DNA from: an uncultured Collinsella sp.
Lineage (GTDB): Bacteria; Actinomycetota; Coriobacteriia; Coriobacteriales; Coriobacteriaceae
NCBI GenBank assembly: GCA_905209765.1
Contig: CAJLUE010000004.1
Location: 4,305-68,304, forward strand
Length of the DNA: 64,000 nucleotides
Direction of reading: 5' to 3'
In this document: positions 17,027-25,439 of the stretch, piece after piece
Layout: each line of letters opens with the position of its first letter
Numbering within the stretch: position 1 is the stretch's first letter
The notes under the pieces: generated by a model
Databases searched by the model: none
The model's input: the letters and a program-made list of their open reading frames with translations, nothing else
Told to the model about the DNA's origin: nothing
Position numbers and translations under genes: made by a program

Positions 17027-18991
17027 TTAGTACATCTTTGCGCCGGCAGGGATGGAGGCGTCGAGCTGGATCAGGTTGAGGCGCTCCTCGCCCTCCTCCT
17101 CGTGGATGGCGCTGATGAGCATGCCGCAGCTGGGGATACCCATCATCTTGCGCGGAGGCAGGTTGGTGATGGCAAGCAAGGTCTTGCCGACCAGGTCCTC
17201 GGGCTCGTAATAATCGTGAATACCGGAGAGGATGGTGCGGTCGGTGCCGGTGCCGTCATCGAGCGTAAAGTTCAGCAGCTTCTTGGACTTCTTGACGGCC
17301 TCGCATGCCTTGACCTTCACGGCGCGGAAGTCGCTCTTGGAGAAGGTATCAAAGTCGACGAACTCCTCAAACAGCGGCTCGACGGCAATCTTGGAATAAT
17401 CAACCGTGGGCTTGAGCGGCTTGACGAAGGGGCTCGCGGTGTTGCCGGCCTCGGCAGCCTTGGCAGCAGCGGCACCGGACTGGAAACCCTTCTCGGGCTT
17501 CATGTGCGGGAACAGCAGCACGTCGCGGATGGAAGCCTGGTTGGTGAGCAGCATGACCACGCGGTCGATACCAATGCCGATGCCGCCCGCGGGAGGCATA
17601 CCGTACTCAAGGGCGCGCACGTAGTCCTCGTCGTACTCCATGGCCTCGTCGTCGCCGCCGGCCTTCTCGGCCATCTGGGCAGCGAAGCGCTCGGCCTGGT
17701 CGACCGGGTCGTTGAGCTCGGAGAACGCGTTCGCGTACTCGTGGCCGGCGATGACCAACTCAAAGCGATGGGTCAGGCGCGGGTCATCCTCAAAGCGCTT
17801 GGCAAGCGGGCTAACCTCGATGGGGTAATCGCACACGAAGGTGGGGTTGACGATGGTGTCCTCGCCCAGCTCATCGTAGATCTCGGCGATGATCTTGCCG
17901 GCGGTCCACTCGGGCTTGATCTCCAGGCCCTTCTCGCGCGCGGCGGCGGCAAGCTCCTCGACCGGCGTATCGATGGTGACTTTCTTGCCGAGCACGTCAG
18001 AGACAATATCAGTCATGGGGCGGCTTGCCCACTCACCGGAAAGATCGATGGTCTGACCCTGGTACTCGATGACCTCGGGGTTGCCGATGGCCTTGTTGGC
18101 AGCCTTGATGACGCCCTGGGCGAGCGCCTTCATGCCCTCGAGGTCGGAGAAGGCGCGGTAGGCCTCCATCGTGGTGAACTCGGGGTTGTGGGTAAGGTCC
18201 ATGCCCTCGTTACGGAAGATACGGCCGATCTCGAACACGCGCTCAAAGCCACCGACGATGCAGCGCTTGAGGTGCAGCTCGGTGGCGATACGCAGGTAGC
18301 ACTCCTGATCGAGAGCGTTGAAGTGCGTGATGAACGGCTTGGCAGTAGCTCCGCCCTGGATGGTCTGCAGGATAGGGGTCTCGACCTCCATGTAGCCATC
18401 GGACTCCATAAAGCGGCGGAACGTGGAGAGAATCTGCGAACGCTTGCGGAAGGTCTCGCGAACGTCGTCGTTGGCGATCAGGTCGACATAGCGCTGACGA
18501 TAGCGGGTCTCCTTGTCGGAGAGACCGTGGAACTTCTCGGGCAGCGGGCGAACGGCCTTGGACAGCAGCGTCGCGCTCTTGGGGGCAACGGAAAGCTGGC
18601 CACGCTTGGTGCGCACGACTACGCCGGCCACGCCCAGGATATCGCCTAGGTCGAGTGCCTTGAGCGTATTCCAGGCGGCCTCGTCCATGTCGTTGATGCG
18701 GCAGAACAGCTGGATCTCGCCAGTCGCATCGCGCACGACGATGAACATGATCTTGCCCTGACCGCGCTTGGCGACCACGCGGCCGGCGATCTTCACGACG
18801 TCCTCGGTGTCCTCGCCATCGGCAAGCTCGGCATACTTAGTCTCGATGTCGACGACGTAGTCCTCAACCTCGGAGTGCTCGGGATAGGGGTTCTGGCCCG
18901 CCTCGAACAGGGCGGCGCGCTTGGCCAGGCGGGTGGCGCGCTCGTCGTTGAGCGTCGATGCCTGATCGGCGGCGTTCTGGTTCTCTGCCAT
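17027..18991 (-). CDS. lysS: Lysyl-tRNA synthetase (class II) with C-terminal tRNA-binding domain
   Basis: A protein of 654 residues; bacterial LysS is usually about 490-510. The N-terminal OB anticodon-binding domain (about 60-170) precedes a class II core with motif 2 around FEIGRIFRNEGMDLTHNPEF and motif 3 GGIGIGIDRVVMLLTN. After an Ala-rich linker (about 510-545), the last ~110 residues (VDFDTFSKSDFRAVKVKACE, VGKTLLAITNLPPRKMMG, IPSCGMLISA) form an OB-fold tRNA-binding domain like that at the C-terminus of MetRS and in Trbp111/EMAPII. It probably strengthens tRNA binding. It follows greA with a hairpin between them, the arrangement seen in many Gram-positives. Confidence 0.95.
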   Translation of the reverse strand: MAENQNAADQASTLNDERATRLAKRAALFEAGQNPYPEHSEVEDYVVDIETKYAELADGEDTEDVVKIAGRVVAKRGQGKIMFIVVRDATGEIQLFCRINDMDEAAWNTLKALDLGDILGVAGVVVRTKRGQLSVAPKSATLLSKAVRPLPEKFHGLSDKETRYRQRYVDLIANDDVRETFRKRSQILSTFRRFMESDGYMEVETPILQTIQGGATAKPFITHFNALDQECYLRIATELHLKRCIVGGFERVFEIGRIFRNEGMDLTHNPEFTTMEAYRAFSDLEGMKALAQGVIKAANKAIGNPEVIEYQGQTIDLSGEWASRPMTDIVSDVLGKKVTIDTPVEELAAAAREKGLEIKPEWTAGKIIAEIYDELGEDTIVNPTFVCDYPIEVSPLAKRFEDDPRLTHRFELVIAGHEYANAFSELNDPVDQAERFAAQMAEKAGGDDEAMEYDEDYVRALEYGMPPAGGIGIGIDRVVMLLTNQASIRDVLLFPHMKPEKGFQSGAAAAKAAEAGNTASPFVKPLKPTVDYSKIAVEPLFEEFVDFDTFSKSDFRAVKVKACEAVKKSKKLLNFTLDDGTGTDRTILSGIHDYYEPEDLVGKTLLAITNLPPRKMMGIPSCGMLISAIHEEEGEERLNLIQLDASIPAGAKMY

Positions 18992-19009
18992 AAGTTAGCT
19001 CCTCAAACT

Positions 19010-19042
19010 AAAACGCTCCCCAGGATTCGGTCCCAGGGAGCG
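19010..19042 (-). terminator. Hairpin with short T-run between greA and lysS
   Basis: CGCTCCC and GGGAGCG (19014-19042) followed on the minus strand by TTTTAG. It lies within a probable greA-lysS transcript, so it may be a partial terminator or attenuator. Confidence 0.5.
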
Positions 19043-19070
19043 AAAACATACCTTTACGCGGGACCGTGGT

Positions 19071-19541
19071 CTAGCGTGCGATCTTGGCGATGGTGTAGAC
19101 GCGAGTCTTGCCGGAAGGCGTAACGACCTCGACGGAGTCGCCCTCGCCATGACCAATGATGGCGTGGCCGACCGGAGACTCGTTGGAAATCTTGTGCTCG
19201 AGCGAGTTGGTCTCGGTGGTACCGACGAGCGTGACCTCCATGACCTCACCGTTGGGATCAATCAACGAAACGGTGGAACCGATGGAGACGGTCAGATCAC
19301 CCGTGGTGGCAGCAACCTGGGCGTTGGCGAGAATAGCCTGAATCTCGGCGATACGAGCGGCATTCTGGGCCTGCTTGTCCTTGGCGGCATCGTACTCGGA
19401 GTTCTCCGAAAGGTCACCGAACGCGCGGGCCTCCTTGATGTCCTCGACGATCTCCTTGGCGTAATCGCCCTCACGCCAAGCGAGCTCCTCGACGAGCTTC
19501 TGGCGGCCCTCAGCGGTCAGTACGATCTGGCTTGCGTCCAT
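19071..19541 (-). CDS. greA: Transcription elongation factor GreA
   Basis: A protein of 156 residues, the family length. The N-terminal coiled coil (about 1-75) carries the acidic tip motif FGDLSENSEYDAAK that is inserted into the RNA polymerase secondary channel to stimulate transcript cleavage. The C-terminal FKBP-like domain includes SNESPVGHAIIGHGEGDSVEV. Start ATG 19541. Lies upstream of lysS on the same strand. Confidence 0.96.
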   Translation of the reverse strand: MDASQIVLTAEGRQKLVEELAWREGDYAKEIVEDIKEARAFGDLSENSEYDAAKDKQAQNAARIAEIQAILANAQVAATTGDLTVSIGSTVSLIDPNGEVMEVTLVGTTETNSLEHKISNESPVGHAIIGHGEGDSVEVVTPSGKTRVYTIAKIAR

Positions 19542-19590
19542 ACGGATATCTCCCCAACTATGATGTAACGATCAACTGTCAACAAAAACG

Positions 19591-19623
19591 AAAAAGACCG
19601 GCTAGCCTGCGGGCAAGCCGGTC
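19591..19623 (-). terminator. Terminator downstream of tatA
   Basis: GACCGGCT (19596-19603) pairs with AGCCGGTC (19616-19623); on the minus strand the stem is followed by TTTTTCG. Confidence 0.85.
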
Positions 19624-19648
19624 AGGTGCTCACCCCAAAGGGATGGGA

Positions 19649-19924
19649 CTACTCTGCGTCCGCGTCGCTGTCCTCTGCCTTCTTTTGCTTGGCAGCAGCG
19701 AGCTTGGCCTCGAGCTCTGCGATCTCCTTGTCCTCCTTGGACTCCTCGACCACAACGTCCTCGGCCTGCTTGGTTTCGCCCTTATCGTCGCCCTCCATGC
19801 CCTCACGGATATTCTTGACGGTAGAGCCGAGGGACTTACCGAGCTTCGGCAGGTTCTTGGGCCCAAAGATAATCAGGACAACGACGAGAATAATGATGAG
19901 CTCAGGAGCCCTCAGTCCAAACAT
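19649..19924 (-). CDS. tatA: Sec-independent translocase subunit TatA/TatE
   Basis: A protein of 91 residues starting at ATG 19924 with GGAGG upstream; longer reading would run through the tRNA-Pro gene and is wrong. One N-terminal membrane helix ([14 protein letters not shown]) is followed by the [14 protein letters not shown] amphipathic helix, the Tat signature. The C-terminal ~50 residues are highly charged ([20 protein letters not shown]). Forms the translocation pore for folded proteins with twin-arginine signals; the arylsulfotransferase-like protein at 62034-63773 is a possible client. No tatC is in the window. Confidence 0.93.
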   Translation of the reverse strand: MFGLRAPELIIILVVVLIIFGPKNLPKLGKSLGSTVKNIREGMEGDDKGETKQAEDVVVEESKEDKEIAELEAKLAAAKQKKAEDSDADAE

Positions 19925-19997
19925 GTAGACCTCCACAATACAGCGAGACAAGCTCGAATGAGTATACCGCGGGTATCGCGGTATCACAACAATAGCT

Positions 19998-20025
19998 AAA
20001 AAAAGGGACCGCAAGAAGCGGTCCC
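19998..20025 (-). terminator. Terminator downstream of tRNA-Pro
   Basis: GGGACCGC (20005-20012) and GCGGTCCC (20018-20025), followed on the minus strand by TTTTTTTAGC. Confidence 0.88.
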
Positions 20026-20036
20026 TCCTCATGCTC

Positions 20037-20113
20037 TGGTCGGGTTGACTGGATTTGAACCAGCGACCCCTGCGTCCCGAACGCAGTGCTCTACCAAACT
20101 GAGCCACAACCCG
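20037..20113 (-). tRNA. tRNA-Pro (anticodon CGG)
   Basis: Acceptor stem 5' CGGGTTG pairs with CAACCCG. The anticodon stem CTGCG/CGCAG encloses loop TTCGGGA, anticodon CGG. T-arm TGGTTCAAATCCA is present and the CCA end is encoded (20037-20039). A terminator follows at once. Confidence 0.95.
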
Positions 20114-20162
20114 TTAGCTCGACTATAGTAACAAAGATTTCCGTCGTGTGCCAGAGATATTT

Positions 20163-21059
20163 TTACTTCTTTGGCGCTTCAATGCGAACCGTGTCGGAAA
20201 CGAGCTCCGTTGCATAAGCCCACCAGCCGTTTTGTTGAGCGTCTGCCGCAAGATTGACTGCCGTGGCGGCGGTATCACAGAGAGCAAACGAGCAGGCACC
20301 CGAACCGCACACGTTTACGGCAATGGTACCGTCCTGTGAACGAAGCCAGTCAAGCACCGTTTGAATCCGCGGCTCCATCTGCGCGGAAATGACACCCAGG
20401 TTGTTGTGGACGAGCGCGTAGGCCGCCTCTGCATCTCCCGAGCGAAGGGCAGATGCGATCGCTCCGGGCTTGTCCGCAGGCGCTGGGGTCTCGTCAAAAC
20501 GTCGATAGGCTTCAATTGTTGAAACGCTTGCCTCGCGCGGCTTGACCAGCACGACGGGTGTCGCGGGTAGTGCGGGGTACTCGGTTGCCAGCACGTCTCC
20601 CCCACCCACGTAAAATGCAGGGCTGGCATGCAAAAAGAAGGGAACGTCAGCGCCAATGCCGCGCGCGATGTTGTCCAGCGCGGGATCGGCACGGTCGATG
20701 CCCCAACTCTCTGCCAAGGCGACAATGACCGCCGCGGCATCCGTCGAAGGACCGCCCAGGCCGGCACACAACGGGATGCGCTTCTCGATCGTGATGCAGA
20801 CATTGGCTTCGCGACCATAATGCTCGGCCATAGCAGCGGCCGCACGATACGCCGTATTCTTTTGCATGGGAAAGTCGGATGCCGGAATCGTCTGGACGGT
20901 CAGTGCCTGTGCCGGCGTAACCGTAACGGTATCAACAAGACCGACGGCTGCCATCAGGGAATCGACCTTATGGTAGCCGCGGTCGTCGCGCTCGGTATGA
21001 ACCCCCAGATAGAGGTTGATCTTTGCCGGCGCGGAAAGGGTCAGGGACCAATCGGTCAC
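20163..21059 (-). CDS. ispE: 4-diphosphocytidyl-2-C-methyl-D-erythritol kinase
   Basis: A GHMP kinase of 298 residues in the non-mevalonate isoprenoid pathway, phosphorylating CDP-ME. The N-terminus has APAKINLYLGV; the ATP loop is PLCAGLGGPSTDAAA (residues 96-110), a mild departure from the usual GLGGGSSDAA; IGADVPFFL and a C-terminal NVCGSGACSFAL motif complete the family pattern. Start GTG 21059 lies 2 nt after the veg stop with GAGGAG as ribosome site, so the pair is coupled. The veg-ispE order is the same as in Bacillus. Confidence 0.93.
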   Translation of the reverse strand: MTDWSLTLSAPAKINLYLGVHTERDDRGYHKVDSLMAAVGLVDTVTVTPAQALTVQTIPASDFPMQKNTAYRAAAAMAEHYGREANVCITIEKRIPLCAGLGGPSTDAAAVIVALAESWGIDRADPALDNIARGIGADVPFFLHASPAFYVGGGDVLATEYPALPATPVVLVKPREASVSTIEAYRRFDETPAPADKPGAIASALRSGDAEAAYALVHNNLGVISAQMEPRIQTVLDWLRSQDGTIAVNVCGSGACSFALCDTAATAVNLAADAQQNGWWAYATELVSDTVRIEAPKK

Positions 21060-21061
21060 CG

Positions 21062-21358
21062 CTAGTGCTCCTCGAGCTGATTGCCGAGCGGGGTAAAAAT
21101 GTGCTCGCCGCTCTCGGGGTCGAACAGCTCGACCTGGCCGGTGAGAACATCAATATACTGGTAGGACTGACGCGACTTGCGGCCACGGCGCTCGTCGACC
21201 TCGACGATAAAGACTGCCGGATGGACGCTCTTGATGGTGCCCATGCGCTCGACGACGCGGGTGCGGCCCATGTTAGCCTTCACCTTAACGCGATCGCCCA
21301 CCATATCGGTCAGCTTCTCGTGGATGTCGTCGACGTGATTGACTTCCATCTCTTCCAT
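21062..21358 (-). CDS. veg: Veg-family protein (DUF1021)
   Basis: A small basic protein of 98 residues from ATG 21358 with GGAGG 7 nt upstream. The core VKVKANMGRTRVVERMGTI, PAVFIVEVDE and SYQYIDVLTGQVELF matches Bacillus subtilis Veg (KANGGRRKTIER, VFVIQLD, SYSYADILTETVEL). Veg is linked to biofilm matrix gene expression in Bacillus; the molecular role is not settled. Immediately upstream of ispE, as in Firmicutes, which supports the call. Confidence 0.85.
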   Translation of the reverse strand: MEEMEVNHVDDIHEKLTDMVGDRVKVKANMGRTRVVERMGTIKSVHPAVFIVEVDERRGRKSRQSYQYIDVLTGQVELFDPESGEHIFTPLGNQLEEH

Positions 21359-21456
21359 GAACAGGGCCTCCAGAAGGTGCAATTCAAAAAGGGGATAATA
21401 CCCCTAAGATAGACAAAACTCTAATACTATAGCACCCTGCTGCAGTCATATGCAAG

Positions 21457-21480
21457 CAGCTAAAAAGCCCCGTCTCAAAT
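21457..21480. repeat. Short dispersed repeat, family C copy 1
   Basis: Contains AGCTAAAAAGCCCCGTCTCA. Near-identical copies, in either orientation, lie at 35461-35487, 56485-56516 and 58054-58082, all intergenic. Confidence 0.7.
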
Positions 21481-21512
21481 ACGTACCAGACAACAACCTC
21501 GCATGACCAGTT

Positions 21513-21540
21513 GTTACGCGGTTTGGTAAAACCGCGTAAC
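21513..21540. repeat. Palindrome family D copy 2, directly after dtd
   Basis: GTTACGCGGTTT and AAACCGCGTAAC, 4-nt loop, directly adjoining the dtd stop codon. Same stem as at 16997-17023. Confidence 0.75.
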
Positions 21541-21987
21541 CTAAAGATTGTCGGTATCGAGGACGATGGTGAATGGGCCGTCGTTGACGAGATCGACCTT
21601 CATGTCGGCACCGAAGATGCCATGCGCTACGTGCTCGACGTCCTCGCGCACAAGCGTCAGGAAGTACTCGTAGAGCTCGTTGGCGACATCGGGGGCGCCA
21701 GCATCCGTAAACGATGGACGGCGGCCGTGACGGCAATCGGCGAACAGCGTGAACTGCGACACCACGAGAACCTCGCCGTCGACATCGGCAAGTGCCAGGT
21801 TGGTCTTGCCGTTCTCGTCCTCGTTAATGCGCAAGCCCCGGAGCTTGCCCCACAGCTTATCGGCCTCGGCGCGCGTGTCGCCGTGGCCCACGCCCAGCAG
21901 CACCAGATAGCCGCGCCCGATTTTGCCCACGCACTCGCCGTCGACCGTCACGCCGGCGTTGAGCACGCGCTGCACCACCGCACGCAC
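21541..21987 (-). CDS. dtd: D-aminoacyl-tRNA deacylase
   Basis: A protein of 148 residues, the family length. It removes D-amino acids and glycine mischarged onto tRNA. Key motifs are SQFTLFAD (cross-subunit active site) and [11 protein letters not shown] near the C-terminus, where most homologues have NxGPVT. Start GTG 21987 lies 3 nt after the rdgB stop, so translation is likely coupled. Confidence 0.93.
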   Translation of the reverse strand: MRAVVQRVLNAGVTVDGECVGKIGRGYLVLLGVGHGDTRAEADKLWGKLRGLRINEDENGKTNLALADVDGEVLVVSQFTLFADCRHGRRPSFTDAGAPDVANELYEYFLTLVREDVEHVAHGIFGADMKVDLVNDGPFTIVLDTDNL

Positions 21988-21990
21988 GGC

Positions 21991-22632
21991 CTACTCCTCG
22001 CCCGTCAGTTTGGCGGATAGGTGCTCGAGCGCATGGAATCGATGGCTGATGGCGTTCTTCTCGTCCGCCGTCAGCTCGGCCATGGTCTTGCCCGGCGTGT
22101 CGACCGGCAGGAACAGCGGGTCGTAGCCAAAGCCGTGATCGCCGCGACCCTCGTGTGCGATAACGCCCTCGCAGGCGCCCTCACCATAGGTGACCAAACC
22201 ATCCGTGTCGATGAGCGCGACGACGCTCATAAAGCGCGCAGTGCGGTCCTCGTCGGCCACGCCCTCCAGATTCACGAGCAGTTTGGCATTGTTGGCGGCA
22301 TCGTCGCCGTGAACGCCCGCGTAGCGCGCGCTATACACACCGGGCTCACCATCCAGCGCGTCAACGACCAGGCCCGAATCGTCGGCAATGGCCATGAGCC
22401 CCGTCTCTTCGACGGCAGCCTGCGCCTTGATGATGGCGTTCTCCAAAAACGTCGTGCCGTTTTCCTCGGGGTCCTCAAAATCGCCCAGCTGGCCGAGTGC
22501 CACAAAGCGAACCTCGGGCATAACCTTGCCCAAAATGGCCTCGATCTCGATGAGCTTATGGGCGTTGCCCGTTGCCACGACGATGGTCGCCGCCGGGTCG
22601 AGGGTGTCGATGTCGATCTTCTCAAGTGCCAT
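21991..22632 (-). CDS. rdgB: XTP/dITP diphosphatase (RdgB/HAM1)
   Basis: A protein of 213 residues from ATG 22632 with AGGAGG upstream. It hydrolyses non-canonical purine triphosphates to monophosphates. Motifs: VVATGNAHKLIEI, ADDSGLVVDALDGEPGVYSA, and GHGFGYDPLFLP-like GDHGFGYDPLFLP near residues 165-177, then SHRFHAL at the end. Lies between rph and dtd; the rph-rdgB pairing is widespread in Gram-positives. Confidence 0.94.
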   Translation of the reverse strand: MALEKIDIDTLDPAATIVVATGNAHKLIEIEAILGKVMPEVRFVALGQLGDFEDPEENGTTFLENAIIKAQAAVEETGLMAIADDSGLVVDALDGEPGVYSARYAGVHGDDAANNAKLLVNLEGVADEDRTARFMSVVALIDTDGLVTYGEGACEGVIAHEGRGDHGFGYDPLFLPVDTPGKTMAELTADEKNAISHRFHALEHLSAKLTGEE

Positions 22633-22726
22633 GAGTGGCCTCCTTGTTCTTATAACAACGCCACACAAAAGGTAATTAGGCTCTCAAGCCCCTCCCCTCG
22701 TGCGGCAGCAGCCTTACAGTTCAGCG

Positions 22727-22776
22727 TTTCCGCAGATAAAACCTGCCAAAATAAACCTGTCCCTTTTTGGCAGGTT
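22727..22776. repeat. REP-like palindrome, family B copy 1 (overlaps rph stop)
   Basis: AACCTGCCAAAA (22740-22751) and TTTTGGCAGGTT (22765-22776) enclose TAAACCTGTCCCT, with conserved flank TTTCCGCAGATAAA. The element begins within the rph stop codon. Copies: 50163-50213 (begins within the asp23 stop) and 55035-55090. Confidence 0.8.
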
Positions 22777-23500
22777 AGGCGAGGGCTTGGCGCTGGAGCT
22801 CGATGAGCTCGGCAATGCCCTTGTCGCCCAAATCGAGCAGGGCATTGAGGCGCTTGCGGTCGAAGGGCGCCTGCTCGCCAGTGCCCTGGAGCTCAATCAT
22901 CTCGCCGGTGTCGGTAGCGACGAGATTCATGTCGACCTCGGCGTGACTGTCCTCGGAATAATCCAGGTCGAGCAGGGTGTTGCCATCGACAACGCCCATG
23001 GAAATCGCGGCGACCTGGCCCGTGAGCGGGATGCGCTCGAGCTTACCCGCCTCGACCCACATGGCAAGGGCGTCGTGCAGTGCCACCCAGGCGCCGGTAA
23101 TGCTCGCCGTACGCGTGCCGCCGTCTGCCTGAATCACGTCACAGTCGACGGTGACGGTGTACTCTCCAAGCGCCTTCATGTTGACGACGGTGCGCAGGCT
23201 ACGGCCGATGAGGCGCTCAATCTCCATGGAGCGACCCTTGCGGTTGGCGTGCTCGCGCTTGCAGCGCTTGCCGGTCGATGCCGGCAGCATGGCGTACTCC
23301 GCCGTTACCCAACCGGCCTTGGCGCCCTTGCGCCAGCCCGGCACGCCCTCCTCGATGGTGGCAGCGCACAGCACGCGCGTATCGCCAAACTCGGCCAGGC
23401 ACGAACCGTGGGCGTGCTTCATGACGCCACGGGTGAGCTTAACGGGGCGCAACTCGTTGGCGGCGCGACCGTTGGCGCGGTTGACCTGCATGTACTCCAT
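22775..23500 (-). CDS. rph: Ribonuclease PH
   Basis: A protein of 241 residues. A phosphorolytic 3'-5' exonuclease for tRNA 3' maturation. The basic phosphate site and signature are seen in [16 protein letters not shown] and [35 protein letters not shown] and the [15 protein letters not shown] motif with catalytic acids follow. Length matches the family (238-259). It heads a probable rph-rdgB-dtd unit. Its stop codon forms the edge of a family-B palindrome. Confidence 0.96.
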   Translation of the reverse strand: MEYMQVNRANGRAANELRPVKLTRGVMKHAHGSCLAEFGDTRVLCAATIEEGVPGWRKGAKAGWVTAEYAMLPASTGKRCKREHANRKGRSMEIERLIGRSLRTVVNMKALGEYTVTVDCDVIQADGGTRTASITGAWVALHDALAMWVEAGKLERIPLTGQVAAISMGVVDGNTLLDLDYSEDSHAEVDMNLVATDTGEMIELQGTGEQAPFDRKRLNALLDLGDKGIAELIELQRQALA

Positions 23501-23555
23501 GGAAAAATCCTTTCGGCAAAAGGTGAACGTGAGCCTTTGGTCGGTGACCTTGTAT

Positions 23556-24440
23556 CTATTTCAGTTCGTCGATATCGATATGCTCAATGCTCTTGAGCGG
23601 CTGGCCAAAGATAAAACTGCCCGCCACCGCAAACTCGGCAATGTTATCGGACGTCGTTGCAAAACGATGCTGCGGCTCGGCTGCGTCGCCCGCCAGCTGC
23701 TCGCGGCGCGTGAGAATATCGGTCAACTCACGCGTGGTCTCCTCGGCGGAGCTCACCACGCGCACTCCGGGACCCAGCGCATGGCGAATAGGCCCCACGA
23801 GCAGCGGAAAATGCGTGCAGCCGAGCACCACGGTATCGATGCCGTGGTCGCGCAGCGGTTCAACCGTGGCACCGACCAGCGCGCGTACGGCAGGCGTATC
23901 AAAGATGTCCTCGTTCTCGAGCCACTGCTCTTGCAGATGTGCGCCCGAGGCGAGCTCGTGCTCAACGACCTCGACAAAGCTCGAGGCAGGGCAGCCGTAT
24001 ACGTCGACGCCGGCATCCAGGTCCTGAATGGCACGCGTGTAAGCGCCTGAGCGAATGGTGAGGTTGGTGGCGAGCACGCCCACCCGGCGCGTGCGGGTGC
24101 TGTTGATTGCCGCGCGTGCGCCCGGTGCAATCACACCGATGACGGGGACGTCGAGCACCTGCTGGGCCAAACGCAAGGCCGCAGCGGTCGCCGTATTGCA
24201 GGCGATGACCATGATCTTGACGTCGTGCTTCGACAGCCAGCGGCCCGCCTGCAGTGCAAACGAGCGCACCTCGTCCTCGGTGCGGGTGCCGTAGGGACAG
24301 CGCTTGGTGTCGCCAAAGTAGTAGACGGACTCGTGCGGCAACGCCGTCGCAATCGCGCGCGCAACCGTCAGACCACCCAGTCCCGAGTCGAATACGCCAA
24401 TGGGGCGTGTGTCGCCAGCCAGATTCTCGATATCGGACAT
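23556..24440 (-). CDS. murI: Glutamate racemase
   Basis: A protein of 294 residues from ATG 24440 with GGTGAGGT upstream. It makes D-glutamate for peptidoglycan. Both catalytic cysteines are present: Cys81 in ACNTA and Cys208 in GCTHFPLL, with [10 protein letters not shown] at the N-terminus. Lies 55 nt before rph and downstream of the murE-like gene in the same direction. Confidence 0.95.
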   Translation of the reverse strand: MSDIENLAGDTRPIGVFDSGLGGLTVARAIATALPHESVYYFGDTKRCPYGTRTEDEVRSFALQAGRWLSKHDVKIMVIACNTATAAALRLAQQVLDVPVIGVIAPGARAAINSTRTRRVGVLATNLTIRSGAYTRAIQDLDAGVDVYGCPASSFVEVVEHELASGAHLQEQWLENEDIFDTPAVRALVGATVEPLRDHGIDTVVLGCTHFPLLVGPIRHALGPGVRVVSSAEETTRELTDILTRREQLAGDAAEPQHRFATTSDNIAEFAVAGSFIFGQPLKSIEHIDIDELK

Positions 24441-24493
24441 TACCTCACCAGATTCTCTCTCGAAAAGATATGGCTCAGCGCGATAGGACCGCA

Positions 24494-25405
24494 CTACGAA
24501 CGGGCCGCGACGAGCAGCTCTGCCGTTGCCGCCCAGCCGTCGACAATCTTGCCGCGCGTGACGTAGGCGTTATCGCAGGTATCCAGGAACTCGGGCGCGC
24601 CGGCGCTGGTCAAACCGTTCTCGACCAGGCAGAACGTGCCCACGTGGTCAGCCATGTAGAAGTCGGACTCGGAATCGCCGAGCGCCAGCGTCTCCTCGCG
24701 CTCGATACCCAGGTGCTCGCAGAAACGTGCGATGGCAACGCCCTTGTTGAGGCCGGCGGGATTGATGTTAAACGCGCGGCCATCCTCGACGCGTTCGAGC
24801 TCGAGCGTCGTCGGCTTGGACAGATGCGTCAGGTGACCGTTGCAGGCCCAGACCAGGCCGCAGCCGGCCTCGTCCAGGATGGCCTGGACCTCGTCGTCGG
24901 GCACATCGCCGCGCATGCCGACGGTGACCTCGCGGTATTTGTAGCCAGTCGACATGTCGTTGTGGTACTCGATCTTATGCGGCCAGCGGGCGAGAATCTT
25001 CTCGCACACACCGGTCTGCTCGATCACCTGATGCGGCGTGAGGCCGCAAGCGGGGTCGTAGGGCATATCGCCGGTCAGGTACTCCCAATCGTTGGCCTTG
25101 AGGTCGTACATGACCAGACCACCCATCTCGCCGATGTAGGAGTTGAGGCCTAGCACGCGCGCATCCTCGTGGATCATGGTGCGGTTGCGGCCCGAGGCGG
25201 GAACCACCTGTATGCCGGCGCGGGCAAGTGCCACGACAGCCTCGACGAGCTTGGTCGAGGGGTTGCCGTCGTTGTCGCGCAGCACGCACGAGCCGGGCGC
25301 GAGCATGGTGGCGTCCAGGTCGGTAAAGACGTACTTAACCTTGGCAAGACGCTCACGCATCTCGCCCGAAAGCTCAGCGACGGTCGGCAGGGTATTGTGG
25401 GACAT
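24494..25405 (-). CDS. HAD-superfamily hydrolase, Cof-like (IIB) subfamily
   Basis: A protein of 303 residues from ATG 25405 with TGGAGTG upstream. HAD motif I is FTDLDATML (usual DxDGT, here DLDAT), motif II VVPASGRN, and motif IV GDSESDFYMADHV. A IIB cap lies between (about 95-210). It resembles sugar- or cofactor-phosphate phosphatases; the substrate cannot be told from sequence. It lies between murE and murI, which could suggest a cell-wall link, but this is inference. Confidence 0.82.
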   Translation of the reverse strand: MSHNTLPTVAELSGEMRERLAKVKYVFTDLDATMLAPGSCVLRDNDGNPSTKLVEAVVALARAGIQVVPASGRNRTMIHEDARVLGLNSYIGEMGGLVMYDLKANDWEYLTGDMPYDPACGLTPHQVIEQTGVCEKILARWPHKIEYHNDMSTGYKYREVTVGMRGDVPDDEVQAILDEAGCGLVWACNGHLTHLSKPTTLELERVEDGRAFNINPAGLNKGVAIARFCEHLGIEREETLALGDSESDFYMADHVGTFCLVENGLTSAGAPEFLDTCDNAYVTRGKIVDGWAATAELLVAARS

Positions 25406-25439
25406 GGTCACTCCATTTACGTAGAAGGGGCTTCTGGTC

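Noticed and set aside
19925..20107. Long N-terminal extension of TatA
   Set aside because: It runs through tRNA-Pro and its terminator.
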